Assembly (NCBI RefSeq): GCF_001434365.1
Contig: NZ_AZFN01000003.1
Span: forward strand, 34,889-98,888
Direction of reading: 5' to 3'
DNA from: Limosilactobacillus gastricus DSM 16045
Lineage (GTDB): Bacteria; Bacillota; Bacilli; Lactobacillales; Lactobacillaceae
DNA: 64,000 bases
Part shown: one piece after another, positions 8,609-17,545 of the stretch
Position numbering within the stretch: the first letter of the stretch is position 1
Layout of the letters: each line of letters opens with the position of its first letter
Made by a program: the position numbers and the translations under genes
The notes under the pieces: generated by a model
Databases searched by the model: none
The model's input: the letters and a program-made list of their open reading frames with translations, nothing else
Told to the model about the DNA's origin: nothing

Positions 8609-8926
8609 CTATTCAGCTAATTTTCGATCTAGATAATGTGACAGTTGTTGGTAATTATAAATTCCAGTTACCTTTTCTTTAGCCACCCCATCACGGAACA
8701 GGACCAAACTAGGCATACTCATGACCTTATAGCGTTGTGGAATTGAATTATCTTGTTCAACGTCATAACGAACAAACTTAACTCGGTCCTGATAATGAGC
8801 TTCTAACTCATCTAAAACTGGAGCCATTAATTTACAAGGGCCACACCAATCTGCCCAGAAATCCACTAGGGTAATCGGTCCCTCTAAAGCTTGCTCAAAA
8901 TCAACTGGACTTACATTAATCGCCAT
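8609..8926 (-). CDS. Thioredoxin
   Basis: A 105-residue thioredoxin with active site WCGPCK (Cys28, Cys31) and the cis-Pro motif MSMPSLVLF. It is a cytoplasmic thiol-disulfide reductant, normally recharged by thioredoxin reductase. The length is standard. Its start overlaps the end of the TerC gene by 11 bases, so it is probably the second gene of a two-gene transcript. Possibly a secondary thioredoxin, since it is coupled to a membrane protein gene. Confidence 0.9.
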   Translation of the reverse strand: MAINVSPVDFEQALEGPITLVDFWADWCGPCKLMAPVLDELEAHYQDRVKFVRYDVEQDNSIPQRYKVMSMPSLVLFRDGVAKEKVTGIYNYQQLSHYLDRKLAE

Positions 8927-9674
8927 TTTTATTTCCTCGCTTACGAATAAAGTGAATGATTAAGGTCACTAGGAAAACAATTAAAATAAAGGTACCGAAC
9001 AATCCCGATGAAATTTCAATATCAATTGCCGGAATTGTTAAAAAGAGCTTAATCGCGATAATAAAGATTAAGACATAGGCCATTGGTTCTAATTCCGGAA
9101 CCTTTTCCATTAATTTCATTATGAACTCGGCAATGCCCCGCATACATAAGATCCCAATGATCCCTCCAATTAGGACAATCACCGGATTATCAGAAACGGC
9201 AAGCGCCGCTAAAACTGAATCAATTGAAAATACAATGTCAGTAAATTCAATTTGCGCCACAACCGCCCAGAAGCGTTTGCGCCCCGAGAGATTCGCTAAC
9301 GATCTCTGACGTCGTTGATGTGCCGGCTTTTTGCCAAAGAATTTCACATGGAAGAATCGATAAGCCATGTAGGCTAAATACGCCGCCCCGATGACTTTAA
9401 TTTCCCAAAAATTGATTAAATAGGTTCCAATCCCAATCACCAAGAATCGGAATAGGTAGGACCCCCAAATTCCATAAAACAGGGACTCTTCTTGTTCCCG
9501 CAAATTAGGTAAAACTCGTGTTTGCGCTGCCAATACGACTGCATTATCAACTGACAGCAAACATTCCATTAAAACTAATGAAAAGATGATCAGCCAATCC
9601 TGACCCGATGTTAAAACTGATAGCCAATTGTGGCCACTAAAAAAGGGACCATATAGTTCTCTTAAAAGTGACAA
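8916..9674 (-). CDS. TerC/YceF-family integral membrane protein
   Basis: A 252-residue TerC family protein with about seven membrane segments. Conserved acidic motifs in membrane helices are MECLLSVDNAVVLA and EFTDIVFSIDSVLAAL. TerC proteins are linked to tellurite resistance and, in Firmicutes, to Mn2+ export that helps metallate exoenzymes. The start is a TTG at 9674 behind AAAGGAGGA; the nearby ATG is out of frame. Coupled to thioredoxin downstream. Confidence 0.85.
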   Translation of the reverse strand: MSLLRELYGPFFSGHNWLSVLTSGQDWLIIFSLVLMECLLSVDNAVVLAAQTRVLPNLREQEESLFYGIWGSYLFRFLVIGIGTYLINFWEIKVIGAAYLAYMAYRFFHVKFFGKKPAHQRRQRSLANLSGRKRFWAVVAQIEFTDIVFSIDSVLAALAVSDNPVIVLIGGIIGILCMRGIAEFIMKLMEKVPELEPMAYVLIFIIAIKLFLTIPAIDIEISSGLFGTFILIVFLVTLIIHFIRKRGNKNGD

Positions 9675-9819
9675 TTAAGTCCATTCCTCCTTTTTATACC
9701 GTGTCATTTATTTTAACAAAAAATCGCTCTCAACTAAAAATGATATTACTTATTGCTATTGAGTCGAGTTTGTTTATCAGTCGATTAACCAAATTCCTGA
9801 TTGTGATAAAACTATTGGA

Positions 9820-9845
9820 CAACACGATTGTAAAGTTGTTATAAT
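9820..9845 (+). promoter_or_regulatory. Promoter with possible operator before the TetR gene
   Basis: TATAAT at 9840-9845 is preceded by a TTGGACA-like -35 about 18 bases upstream. An imperfect dyad ACAAC...GTTGT spans the spacer and could be the TetR operator; arms are only 5 bp. Confidence 0.5.
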
Positions 9846-9879
9846 CAATACAGAAATAATATTTAAGGGAGATCTAAGT

Positions 9880-10431
9880 ATGGTTAAAGCAACTAACGAT
9901 TCACTAGTACAACTAACGATTCAAGAAATTAGCAAACATGGCTACCAAAACATAACCTTACGTCGATTAGCTAATGAAATTGGTGCCACTACCGGGGTAG
10001 TTTACTCGCATTTCACAAATAAGGAAGATTTATTCGCTGCCGTTACCTATGCTTTATCTGAACAAATGGCGGATAAAGAAGAATATAACGACTACAGCGA
10101 TTCAACTGAGGCCATTATCAAAATCGGGGAAGATTTGATTAAGTGGTATATGGATGAACCAAACTTAGCAAACTTCTTCTTCTCGAACCCTAGCTTATCA
10201 AATGTCTTCAATGGCAACCGCCAGGGCTTGACATTTATTGACATTTTGAAGCGCCACATCACTAACATCAAAGAACAAACGGGCTTACACTTTAATGAAC
10301 AAGTGCTCTTTATTCAATTCTGGTCATTTGTTCAAGGCTACATTATGTTACTAAGTCAACACATGACGGATCCAAACCCACTTATTATCCGGAGTACGGT
10401 TAAGCAACTAATCGGCACGATTCATCCTTAA
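9880..10431 (+). CDS. TetR/AcrR-family transcriptional regulator
   Basis: A 183-residue one-component regulator. The N-terminal HTH covers residues ~10-55, with the typical patterns NITLRRLANEIGATTGVVYSHFTNKEDLFAAV. The C-terminal helical domain, which would bind an unknown ligand, has no recognisable signature. It lies 20 bases ahead of a CorA-like gene in the same direction, so it may control that gene and itself through the dyad near its promoter. Confidence 0.85.
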   Translation: MVKATNDSLVQLTIQEISKHGYQNITLRRLANEIGATTGVVYSHFTNKEDLFAAVTYALSEQMADKEEYNDYSDSTEAIIKIGEDLIKWYMDEPNLANFFFSNPSLSNVFNGNRQGLTFIDILKRHITNIKEQTGLHFNEQVLFIQFWSFVQGYIMLLSQHMTDPNPLIIRSTVKQLIGTIHP

Positions 10432-10451
10432 GACTTCATGGAGGTTCTCCT

Positions 10452-11372
10452 ATGCTCAGTTCAGTCCAATTAAATGAACATAGCTACTGGGTTAGCGTCT
10501 TTGAACCTCTCCCCAATGAACAACAAGAACTGTTTGAACGATATGAAGTCACTTCCGACATGTTGGACTACGCCATTGACCCCTTTGAAAAGGCTCGTAT
10601 TGAAATTGACCATGATGCCCATATCACTCTGTTGATTTTTGACGTTTACATCGCCCATCCCGAAGAGGACGATGATGTAACGGCTCCTATTGGGATCATG
10701 TTGACCAATAATAATGTCTTAACCTTTACCAACGCCCAAACCAACTTTGTCAACGGAATTATTGCCCAATTGATTAAGAACGAGCGGGCTCACCACCCGA
10801 TTCATTCAATTTATGATGTGGTGCTTCCCTTGCTCTATCAATTGTCGACCGACTACTTCTTACCGATCCGAAAAGCTGATAATCAGCGTAAAGCCCTCCA
10901 AAAGAACATTCGCAAACGCAATGAGCGCGTGTCGATTAATAAGTTTATGGAGTTGGAAACTAACTTGGTCTATATTCTAAGTTCGATCCAAGGAAATGTC
11001 TCCTTGCTCCAGGAGTTTAAGCGGCGTTTTTTATATACGCTAACTACTAGTCAACAAAATAAACTTGATGATGCCATCATTGAGGCTCAGCAAGGACTCG
11101 AAATGGCCCAAATGACTTCGGATGTTGTTTCCCGGGTTTCATCGGCCTATAGCAATGTTTTAGATAGCAATCTAAACCAGACGATGAAATTTTTAACAGT
11201 TTATTCAATCATCCTAGCCATTCCACCAATTGTTTCAGGTTTTTATGGTGAAAATGTTAAAAGCCTTCCCTTCGCGCAAAATGACTGGGCTTGGCAAATC
11301 ACGGTCATTATCACCTTAATTTTTATTGCTTTATCAATTTGGTTCATGTTCAATAAGCGCTGGTGGAAATAA
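10452..11372 (+). CDS. CorA-family divalent metal transporter with GEN in place of GMN
   Basis: A 306-residue CorA-type protein: a long cytoplasmic alpha/beta and helical domain, then two C-terminal membrane helices (~245-265 and ~280-300). CorA channels carry Mg2+ or other divalent ions as pentamers, and the loop after TM1 carries a GMN signature. Here that place reads YGENV (266-268), with a Glu for the Met. The change is clear in the DNA (GGT GAA AAT). The protein is otherwise full length. Selectivity may differ. It follows the TetR gene by 20 bases. Confidence 0.8.
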   Translation: MLSSVQLNEHSYWVSVFEPLPNEQQELFERYEVTSDMLDYAIDPFEKARIEIDHDAHITLLIFDVYIAHPEEDDDVTAPIGIMLTNNNVLTFTNAQTNFVNGIIAQLIKNERAHHPIHSIYDVVLPLLYQLSTDYFLPIRKADNQRKALQKNIRKRNERVSINKFMELETNLVYILSSIQGNVSLLQEFKRRFLYTLTTSQQNKLDDAIIEAQQGLEMAQMTSDVVSRVSSAYSNVLDSNLNQTMKFLTVYSIILAIPPIVSGFYGENVKSLPFAQNDWAWQITVIITLIFIALSIWFMFNKRWWK

Positions 11373-11381
11373 AATTGTTAT

Positions 11382-11411
11382 GATTCTCTCTTTTTGGAGA
11401 GGATCTTTTTA
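11382..11411 (+). terminator. Terminator of the tetR-corA unit
   Basis: GATTCTCTC-TTTTT-GGAGAGGATC is followed by TTTTTATTT. Confidence 0.8.
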
Positions 11412-11534
11412 TTTCTTAAGGGTATAAAATGTGTCCTTTTTGTGACCAGAAGTGTAATCTGTTGCATGCATATATTAAATTATAGTAAAATTGTTTAATG
11501 AGAATCTTATTATACATTGGAGGAAACGATCTCT

Positions 11535-12278
11535 ATGGCAATGATTGAATTTAAAAATGTTCAAAAATACTATGGCGATTTTCACGCTTTAAAAGACATT
11601 AACCTAAAAATCGACGCCGGCGAAACGGTAGTTTTAATCGGCCCTTCTGGTTCAGGAAAAAGTAGTTTGATCCGGACGGTCAATGGTCTTGATCCGATTC
11701 GAAGTGGTCAACTAATCGTTAATGGATTCGATCTTGGGGATAAGAAGACCGATGTCAACAAGATCCGCAAAGATGTGGGGATGGTTTTCCAACATTTCAA
11801 CCTATACAACAATAAAGATGTACTTGAAAACATTATGTTGGCTCCCCGGGTAGTTTTAAAACGGCCTGAGGAAGAAAACAAAAAATTAGCTATGGACCTC
11901 TTGGAACAGGTTGGTTTAGCTGATAAGGCCCACAATATGCCGGCTCAACTGTCAGGTGGGCAAAAGCAACGGGTGGCAATTGCGCGGAGTTTGGCCATGA
12001 AGCCAAAATGTCTGTTATTTGACGAACCAACCAGTGCTTTGGATCCGGAAATGATTGATGATGTTTTGGATGTTATGAAAGAAATTGCCCATCGTAGTGA
12101 TATGACCATGTTAGTGGTGACCCACGAAATGGGCTTCGCTAAGGCCGTGGGAGACCGGGTTATCTTTATGGCCGATGGTCGGATCCTCGAAGATGACTCA
12201 ACTGAAAACTTCTTCGATGGGGAACCATCAAACGAACGGGCTCGCCAATTCTTAAGTAAGATTAACGGACACATTTAA
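11535..12278 (+). CDS. glnQ: Polar amino acid (glutamine-type) ABC transporter ATPase
   Basis: An ATP-binding subunit of about 247 residues of the polar amino-acid uptake family. It has Walker A GPSGSGKSS, Q-loop VFQHFNLYNN, signature LSGGQKQR, Walker B LLFDEPTSALDPE and H-loop THEMGF. It energises import through the two permeases encoded downstream. I chose ATG 11535, which follows TTGGAGGAAACG; a TTG at 11517 overlaps that site. First gene of a four-gene operon (11535-14427). Confidence 0.88.
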   Translation: MAMIEFKNVQKYYGDFHALKDINLKIDAGETVVLIGPSGSGKSSLIRTVNGLDPIRSGQLIVNGFDLGDKKTDVNKIRKDVGMVFQHFNLYNNKDVLENIMLAPRVVLKRPEEENKKLAMDLLEQVGLADKAHNMPAQLSGGQKQRVAIARSLAMKPKCLLFDEPTSALDPEMIDDVLDVMKEIAHRSDMTMLVVTHEMGFAKAVGDRVIFMADGRILEDDSTENFFDGEPSNERARQFLSKINGHI

Positions 12279-12288
12279 GGAGGCTGGC

Positions 12289-13125
12289 ATGAAGAAATTT
12301 TGGCGCCGATTGAGTCTGATTGCCATTATGGCTACCTTAGGGCTCACCTTATCGGCATGTAGTACCACCTCTGTGGCAAATCGAAATGTTTTAAAAGCGG
12401 ATCAAAAATCCAAAACTATTACCTGGGGGGTTAAAGCTGATACCCGCTTATTTGGGTTGGAAAATATCAAAACCGGTCAACTAGAAGGGTTTGAAATTGA
12501 TTTAGCTAAGGCGATGACCAAGAAGATTCTGGGTCCTGATGCTAAAGCCGAATTCGTCCCCGTCACTAGTAGTACGCGGATTCCACTTTTAAAGAATGGG
12601 AATATCGATGCGATTATGGCAACCATGACCATCACTCCCGAACGGGCTAAACAGGTTGATTTCTCGAAATCCTATTTTGATGCCGGTCAATCGATCTTAG
12701 TTAAAAAAGGGAGTGGCATCACTAGTATTAAAGACTTAAACAAAAAAGGAAAAGTCATTCTCGGGGTTTCAGGATCATCCTCGGTCCAAAATGTGGCCAA
12801 GGTTGCTCCTAAAGCCACGGTCTTACAATTATCAGACTATGCTCAGGATATGACGGCCCTCAAGTCTGGCCAAGGGGATGCCATGACCACTGATAACGGG
12901 ATCTTATACGGGTTAGCCAGCGAAAACAAAGGCTACGAAGTCGTTGGTGGGACCTTTACCAAAGAACCATATGGGATTGCGGTCAATAAAAATCAAAAGG
13001 CCTTCTTGAAGAAACTGAACTGGGCCCTCGAAGAATTAGAAAAAGATGGCACCTACAATAAACTATTGAAGAAATGGTTTGGCGATGTCAAAGGCTTTAA
13101 TTACGAGGAGATGAAGCGCTCATGA
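12289..13125 (+). CDS. glnH: Amino acid-binding lipoprotein of the glutamine-type ABC transporter
   Basis: A 278-residue extracellular solute-binding protein, family 3. The signal peptide ends in the lipobox LSAC with the lipidated Cys at 24. The SBP_bac_3 domain includes GFEIDLAKAM and the pattern MATMTITPERAKQVDFSKSY, typical of binders of glutamine, glutamate or other polar amino acids. It sits 10 bases after the ATPase gene and overlaps the next permease by 4 bases (ATGA), showing translational coupling. Confidence 0.88.
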   Translation: MKKFWRRLSLIAIMATLGLTLSACSTTSVANRNVLKADQKSKTITWGVKADTRLFGLENIKTGQLEGFEIDLAKAMTKKILGPDAKAEFVPVTSSTRIPLLKNGNIDAIMATMTITPERAKQVDFSKSYFDAGQSILVKKGSGITSIKDLNKKGKVILGVSGSSSVQNVAKVAPKATVLQLSDYAQDMTALKSGQGDAMTTDNGILYGLASENKGYEVVGGTFTKEPYGIAVNKNQKAFLKKLNWALEELEKDGTYNKLLKKWFGDVKGFNYEEMKRS

Positions 13126-13760
13126 TTAATTTAATTACATCTAATTGGCAATTATTCTTATCCGGCCTTGGCGTCACCCTCGCTTCTAGTATTATTGCCC
13201 TAATCTTTAGTTTAATTATCGGGACGGTCTTTGCCCTGCTGGAATTATCAGAACATCGTTGGATTCGGATTTTAGCCAATATTTACGTGGAAATTTTCCG
13301 AAATATTCCTCTTCTGGTAATTACCATGGCCTTCTTCTTAATCGTACCGTTATACATCGTCAAGATTAACGGTTTTACTGCCGGGACCATTGGTTTAACC
13401 CTATATACATCGGCCTTTATCGCCGAAACCGTCCGCTCGGGGATCAACTCCATTGATGAAGGACAGCTGAAAGGGGCCTTAGCCAACGGACTAACATACT
13501 GGCAAGCCATGCGGCTCATTGTTTTACCGCAAGCCTTCCGGGTGGTAATTCCACCGCTAGGGAACCAATTTATTAACCTCGTTAAAAATTCTTCCGTCTT
13601 AGCCTTCGTCGCAGGATTAGATTTGATGTATGAGGGAAATTTAATTGCTAGCAACACCTTAGAAACGATGCCATCATACTTTATTGTTGGGGTCTTATAT
13701 CTTGTGATTACCCTGCCTTTAAGTTATTACATGCGGCATTTGGAAAAGAAATTAGGATAG
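13122..13760 (+). CDS. Amino acid ABC transporter permease 1
   Basis: A 212-residue HisM/GlnP-type permease with about five membrane helices. The EAA loop is GALANGLTYWQAMRLIVLPQAFR, where it contacts the ATPase. Start overlaps the stop of the binding-protein gene (ATGA). Probably forms a heterodimer with the permease encoded next. Exact amino acid specificity is set by the binding protein and is not readable. Confidence 0.88.
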   Translation: MINLITSNWQLFLSGLGVTLASSIIALIFSLIIGTVFALLELSEHRWIRILANIYVEIFRNIPLLVITMAFFLIVPLYIVKINGFTAGTIGLTLYTSAFIAETVRSGINSIDEGQLKGALANGLTYWQAMRLIVLPQAFRVVIPPLGNQFINLVKNSSVLAFVAGLDLMYEGNLIASNTLETMPSYFIVGVLYLVITLPLSYYMRHLEKKLG

Positions 13761-13773
13761 GAGGAAGAAGGGT

Positions 13774-14427
13774 ATGCAAACTTTTATTGATGCTTATTCA
13801 TGGATTAACATCCGCTTCCTCTTGGAAGGATTATGGGTTACGATTGAAATTTCAGTCATCTCCATTTTGATTAGTTTAATTGTCGGCATTCTCTTGGGAA
13901 CCATTCGGTACATGCGAATTAAGTATGTTTCGGCAATCGTGGGCTTTGTGATTGATATTATTCGAAACCTCCCATTACTGCTTATCATTTTCTTCGTTTA
14001 CTTTGGGCTACCTAATATCGGTTTCCGCCCACCAGTAATTCCTTCAGCGATTATGTCAATGTCACTGTTTGAATCAATGATGATCGCGGAAATTGTCCGT
14101 TCTGGTTTACAAGGGATTGATATTGGGCAAACTGAAGGGGCCATGGCTAATGGAATGACTCACTGGCAAGCCTTACGGATCGTGGTGCTTCCCCAAGGAT
14201 TGAAGCACATGTTACCGGCCTTAGTCAGTCAATTCATTTCCCTAGTTAAGGATACTTCTTTAGCAACGATTATCGTGCTACCAGAATTAATGTATCATGC
14301 CGAAATTGTCTATGGACAAAATAGTACATACATTATTCCAATGTTCGTGGCAATTGCGGTAATGTACTTTATCGTTTGTTACTTACTATCATTACTATCA
14401 CGTTATCTAGACCATAAAATGGCCTAA
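13774..14427 (+). CDS. Amino acid ABC transporter permease 2
   Basis: A 217-residue second HisM/GlnP-type permease. The EAA loop reads EGAMANGMTHWQALRIVVLPQGL, close to the paralogue upstream. It has a ribosome binding site GGAGGAAG and sits 13 bases after the first permease gene. Last gene of the operon, followed at once by the intergenic repeat copy B, whose hairpin can serve as terminator. Confidence 0.88.
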   Translation: MQTFIDAYSWINIRFLLEGLWVTIEISVISILISLIVGILLGTIRYMRIKYVSAIVGFVIDIIRNLPLLLIIFFVYFGLPNIGFRPPVIPSAIMSMSLFESMMIAEIVRSGLQGIDIGQTEGAMANGMTHWQALRIVVLPQGLKHMLPALVSQFISLVKDTSLATIIVLPELMYHAEIVYGQNSTYIIPMFVAIAVMYFIVCYLLSLLSRYLDHKMA

Positions 14428-14435
14428 TAAAAGGA

Positions 14436-14474
14436 GGGTGAGAAGAAATGCTAAATTAGCATTTCTCCTCACCC
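14436..14474. terminator. Hairpin terminator after the amino-acid ABC operon
   Basis: The arms GGGTGAG-AAGAAATGCT and AGCATTTCT-CTCACCC form a long stem between convergent genes. Confidence 0.7.
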
Positions 14475-14534
14475 ATTTCTTTTGATCACACCTGTAATCA
14501 CGGTCAAAAAGCGCCTAATCGCTTTTTTCCCAGT
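14436..14534 (-). repeat. Intergenic repeat, copy B (short form)
   Basis: Read on the minus strand it shows CTGGGAAAAAAGCG, ATTAGGCGCTTTTTGACCGT, a TGATCAAAAGAAA box, and a terminal hairpin GGGTGAG...CTCACCC (14436-14474). This matches copy A at 8404-8580 but without the ~72-base internal segment. Confidence 0.75.
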
Positions 14535-14540
14535 TTTCGC

Positions 14541-15194
14541 TTATTCGTTATAAGTAATGACCTTAATGTCATCATCCGTCATCACTAGTTTAGATAAACT
14601 ACCATTTGCTGGCCGTTCGGTAATATCGTATTTTCCTTCACCAAACCGTTCAATTAAGCTTAGACAGGTATTCCCATGACTAACCAATAAGACATTCGCT
14701 TCATCCGGTAAATCAGCTTGACGAATCGTTGCTAACCCCCGATCCAATCGTTCCCAGTATTCTTGACTATTTTCAGCATCATGGAAAGGATCAGCTTCTT
14801 TTAACCAATCCTTGGCTTGATTAATCGAATAGTCCGTCACAATATCCTTAAAGGTCTTATAACCATGCGGTAAGCCCGCCATTTCCCAGGCTAATGACAT
14901 GTTCGTCCCTTCAAAAACTCCATAAAATTCTTCTCGCAAATCAGGGGTAGTCCGCGGCCGGACGACTGAGTCCGCTTCATTGACGTTTAAAATCGTCTGG
15001 CAAGTTTCGACCGCCCGGGTTAGATCGCTACAAAAAGCGGCATCAAAGTGAATATCTTTTAACCGCTGCCCGACTCGTTGAGCATCTTCACGCCCTTGTT
15101 GGGTCAAAGGACTATTGCTCCAACCTTGTAATTTATTATAGATATTAAAATAGGTCTGACCATGCCGCACTAAAAAAATATTTAACTTAGTCAT
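14541..15194 (-). CDS. Histidine phosphatase / phosphoglycerate mutase-like protein
   Basis: A histidine-phosphatase-fold enzyme of about 217 residues. It has the phosphohistidine motif RHGQT at residues 10-14 and the second His in VSHGNT (~165). Such GpmB/PhoE-like proteins are cytoplasmic phosphatases of broad or unknown specificity; true cofactor-dependent phosphoglycerate mutases are slightly longer and carry other signatures. Start at ATG 15194, 8 bases behind GGAGG; ATG 15197 is also possible. Lies between two gene groups on the other strand. Confidence 0.8.
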   Translation of the reverse strand: MTKLNIFLVRHGQTYFNIYNKLQGWSNSPLTQQGREDAQRVGQRLKDIHFDAAFCSDLTRAVETCQTILNVNEADSVVRPRTTPDLREEFYGVFEGTNMSLAWEMAGLPHGYKTFKDIVTDYSINQAKDWLKEADPFHDAENSQEYWERLDRGLATIRQADLPDEANVLLVSHGNTCLSLIERFGEGKYDITERPANGSLSKLVMTDDDIKVITYNE

Positions 15195-15361
15195 CATTTT
15201 CACCTCCGCTATCGATACTCTTATTTTACCCCATTAATTCTAAAGACCTGCTTAAATTTTCTGATTTTCCTATGGATATTAAAACGCCAACTTTTAAAGT
15301 GTGCTAAAATATTTTCATCAGTGATCTCATCACGATTCTACAGATAATAAAGGAGCGTCCC

Positions 15362-17494
15362 ATGTTCAAGAAAATGGGCAACCTATTGAACACGCGGTTA
15401 GGGCTATTTCTAGTTCTAACCGTCTTGTTCTGGTTAAAAACCTTACTAGCTTATTTCGTTGATTTCAGCCTCGGTGAAACCGGCCTCTTGCAGTATATTC
15501 TACTGCTAGTCAATCCGTTAGGAACCACGATCCTGTTATTTGGTTTGGCTTTTTACTTTAAAAAATCCCGGTTCTTCTACCCAGTTTTAATGGGAATTGA
15601 TATTTTAAATACTCTGTTATTGTATTTAAATGTCATTTACTACCGCGAATTTACCGATTTTATGACGATCGCCACCATTGCCGGCTATTCGAAAGTTAAC
15701 CAAGGCTTAAGTGGTAGTTCATTAGCCCTGACCAAGCCTCATGACGTTTTATTCTGGCTTGATATCGCCATCATCTTAATTTTGATGATTCTTCGCAAAA
15801 TTAAGTTTGATCCCCGGGCAGTTACCCATCGGTTTGCCTTTGCGATTACTTCAATCGCTCTCGTGTTGATTGGAACTAACCTGATGGTTGCTGAAATGGA
15901 CCGGCCCCAACTATTGGGACGGACTTTTGATCGGACTTATATCGTTAAATATTTAGGCATTGATACTTTCACGGCCTACAATGTCATTCAAAACCAGCAA
16001 GTTAACCAGATGCGAAGTAGTGCTACTAAGTCGCAGCTTAACCAGGTCCGCAAATTCACCGAATCAATCTATGCTAAACCGAATGACAAAATGTATGGAA
16101 TCGCTAAAGGTCGTAATGTGATCGTGATTCACTTAGAGAGTTTCCAACAATTCTTAATTGGATTAAAAGTCAATGGACAAGAAGTTACACCTTTCCTCAA
16201 TTCGTTAGTCAACAGCAACGATACTTATTCCTTTGATAACTTCTTCCATCAAGTCGGACAAGGGAAAACTAGTGATGCCGAAAACCTTCTTGAAACCAGT
16301 ACTTTTGGGCTTCCACAAGGATCGCTCTTCGCTACTTTAGGCTCAGATAATACCTTTGAAGGGGCTCCAGCAATCTTAAATCAGCGCCGGGGTTATTCTA
16401 GCGCTGTCTTCCATGGGAATGTGGCTAGTTTCTGGAACCGGAATAATGTCTATAAAAACCTTGGTTATCAATATTTCTTTGATGCCTCCTATTATGACAC
16501 TTCCGGGGATAAGGCAACGGGCTATGGCTTAAAAGATAAGTTATTATTCCAAAATTCCGTTAAATATCTTGAACAGCTTCAACAACCCTTCTATGCCAAA
16601 TTTATCACGGTGACCAACCACTTCCCATTTGAACTCGATAGTGAAGACGAAGATTCTGATTTTACGGCACCAGACACTGGTGATAGTACGGTTGATAATT
16701 ACTTCGTCACTGCTCATTACTTAGACCAATCGCTGGAAGAATTCTTTAATTACCTTGAAAAGACTGGCCTAGATAAAAAATCGATCATAATGATTTATGG
16801 AGATCACTATGGAATTTCTAATAGTGAGAATAAATCTTTAGCTTCCGTTATTGGCAAAGACGCCAATAACTGGACTAATTTCGACAATGTTCAAATGCAG
16901 CGGGTACCATTGATGTTTGTCATTCCAGGAACAACCGGTGGGAAGGTCTATCACACGTATGGCGGCGAAGTAGACGTCTTGCCAACTCTCTTACACCTCT
17001 TAGGCATCAGTACCAAACGCTATATCTTCTTTGGTACTGATCTCTTCTCTTCGCAACACCGGCAAGTCGTAGCTTTCCGGGATAATGATTTTATTACTAA
17101 TAAATTCACAAGTATCAGTGGCAAAATTTATAGTAATACAACTGGAAAATTAGCTACTTTAACCAAGAGTGAGAAGAAGCAAATCCGTGAGGATACTAAT
17201 TTCGTTAACCAAGAATTAAAACTCTCTGATGCCCTCAACCAAAAGAACCTCTTACGTTTCTACACGCCAAAAGGATTCACTAAGGTGGTAGCTTCGAAGT
17301 TTAACTATTCTAACGGCTTAAAGAAGCTCAAACAATTAGCTAAGAAATTGGGAAATAAATCGACTAGCCTCTTCAGTGAGAATGGTGATAAATCAACCGT
17401 TGATGATTATTCAACCGACGCTCCTGAAGCAAGCCATTCCTCAACCTCATCCAACCGGATCAAGATTACCAATCCTGATTCAACCAATAATTAA
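15362..17494 (+). CDS. LTA synthase family protein (sulfatase-fold phosphoglycerol transferase)
   Basis: A 710-residue membrane protein with five N-terminal membrane helices (~10-190) and a large extracellular sulfatase-like domain (~250-590). Active-site pieces are NVIVIHLESFQ (metal-binding Glu), the nucleophile-Thr region GKTSDAENLLE, and IYGDHYGIS. LtaS-type enzymes polymerise glycerol phosphate from phosphatidylglycerol into lipoteichoic acid. The last ~60 residues are Ser/Asn/Thr-rich and likely disordered. AAAGGAG precedes the ATG. Lactobacilli often have more than one LtaS-like protein, so primase versus synthase role is open. Confidence 0.88.
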   Translation: MFKKMGNLLNTRLGLFLVLTVLFWLKTLLAYFVDFSLGETGLLQYILLLVNPLGTTILLFGLAFYFKKSRFFYPVLMGIDILNTLLLYLNVIYYREFTDFMTIATIAGYSKVNQGLSGSSLALTKPHDVLFWLDIAIILILMILRKIKFDPRAVTHRFAFAITSIALVLIGTNLMVAEMDRPQLLGRTFDRTYIVKYLGIDTFTAYNVIQNQQVNQMRSSATKSQLNQVRKFTESIYAKPNDKMYGIAKGRNVIVIHLESFQQFLIGLKVNGQEVTPFLNSLVNSNDTYSFDNFFHQVGQGKTSDAENLLETSTFGLPQGSLFATLGSDNTFEGAPAILNQRRGYSSAVFHGNVASFWNRNNVYKNLGYQYFFDASYYDTSGDKATGYGLKDKLLFQNSVKYLEQLQQPFYAKFITVTNHFPFELDSEDEDSDFTAPDTGDSTVDNYFVTAHYLDQSLEEFFNYLEKTGLDKKSIIMIYGDHYGISNSENKSLASVIGKDANNWTNFDNVQMQRVPLMFVIPGTTGGKVYHTYGGEVDVLPTLLHLLGISTKRYIFFGTDLFSSQHRQVVAFRDNDFITNKFTSISGKIYSNTTGKLATLTKSEKKQIREDTNFVNQELKLSDALNQKNLLRFYTPKGFTKVVASKFNYSNGLKKLKQLAKKLGNKSTSLFSENGDKSTVDDYSTDAPEASHSSTSSNRIKITNPDSTNN

Positions 17495-17498
17495 GTTA

Positions 17499-17541
17499 AA
17501 AGCCAGGTTGCCTCATCTTAAGGATGAAGCCAACCTGGCTT
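17499..17541. terminator. Bidirectional terminator after the LTA synthase gene
   Basis: The arms AAAGCCAGGTTG and CCAACCTGGCTTT enclose a smaller nested hairpin (TCATC...GATGA) and stand between convergent genes. Confidence 0.85.
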
Positions 17542-17545
17542 TACT

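Noticed and set aside
13283..13657. 124-residue antisense frame in the first amino-acid permease
   Set aside because: Opposite strand of a conserved permease; no RBS or known motif.
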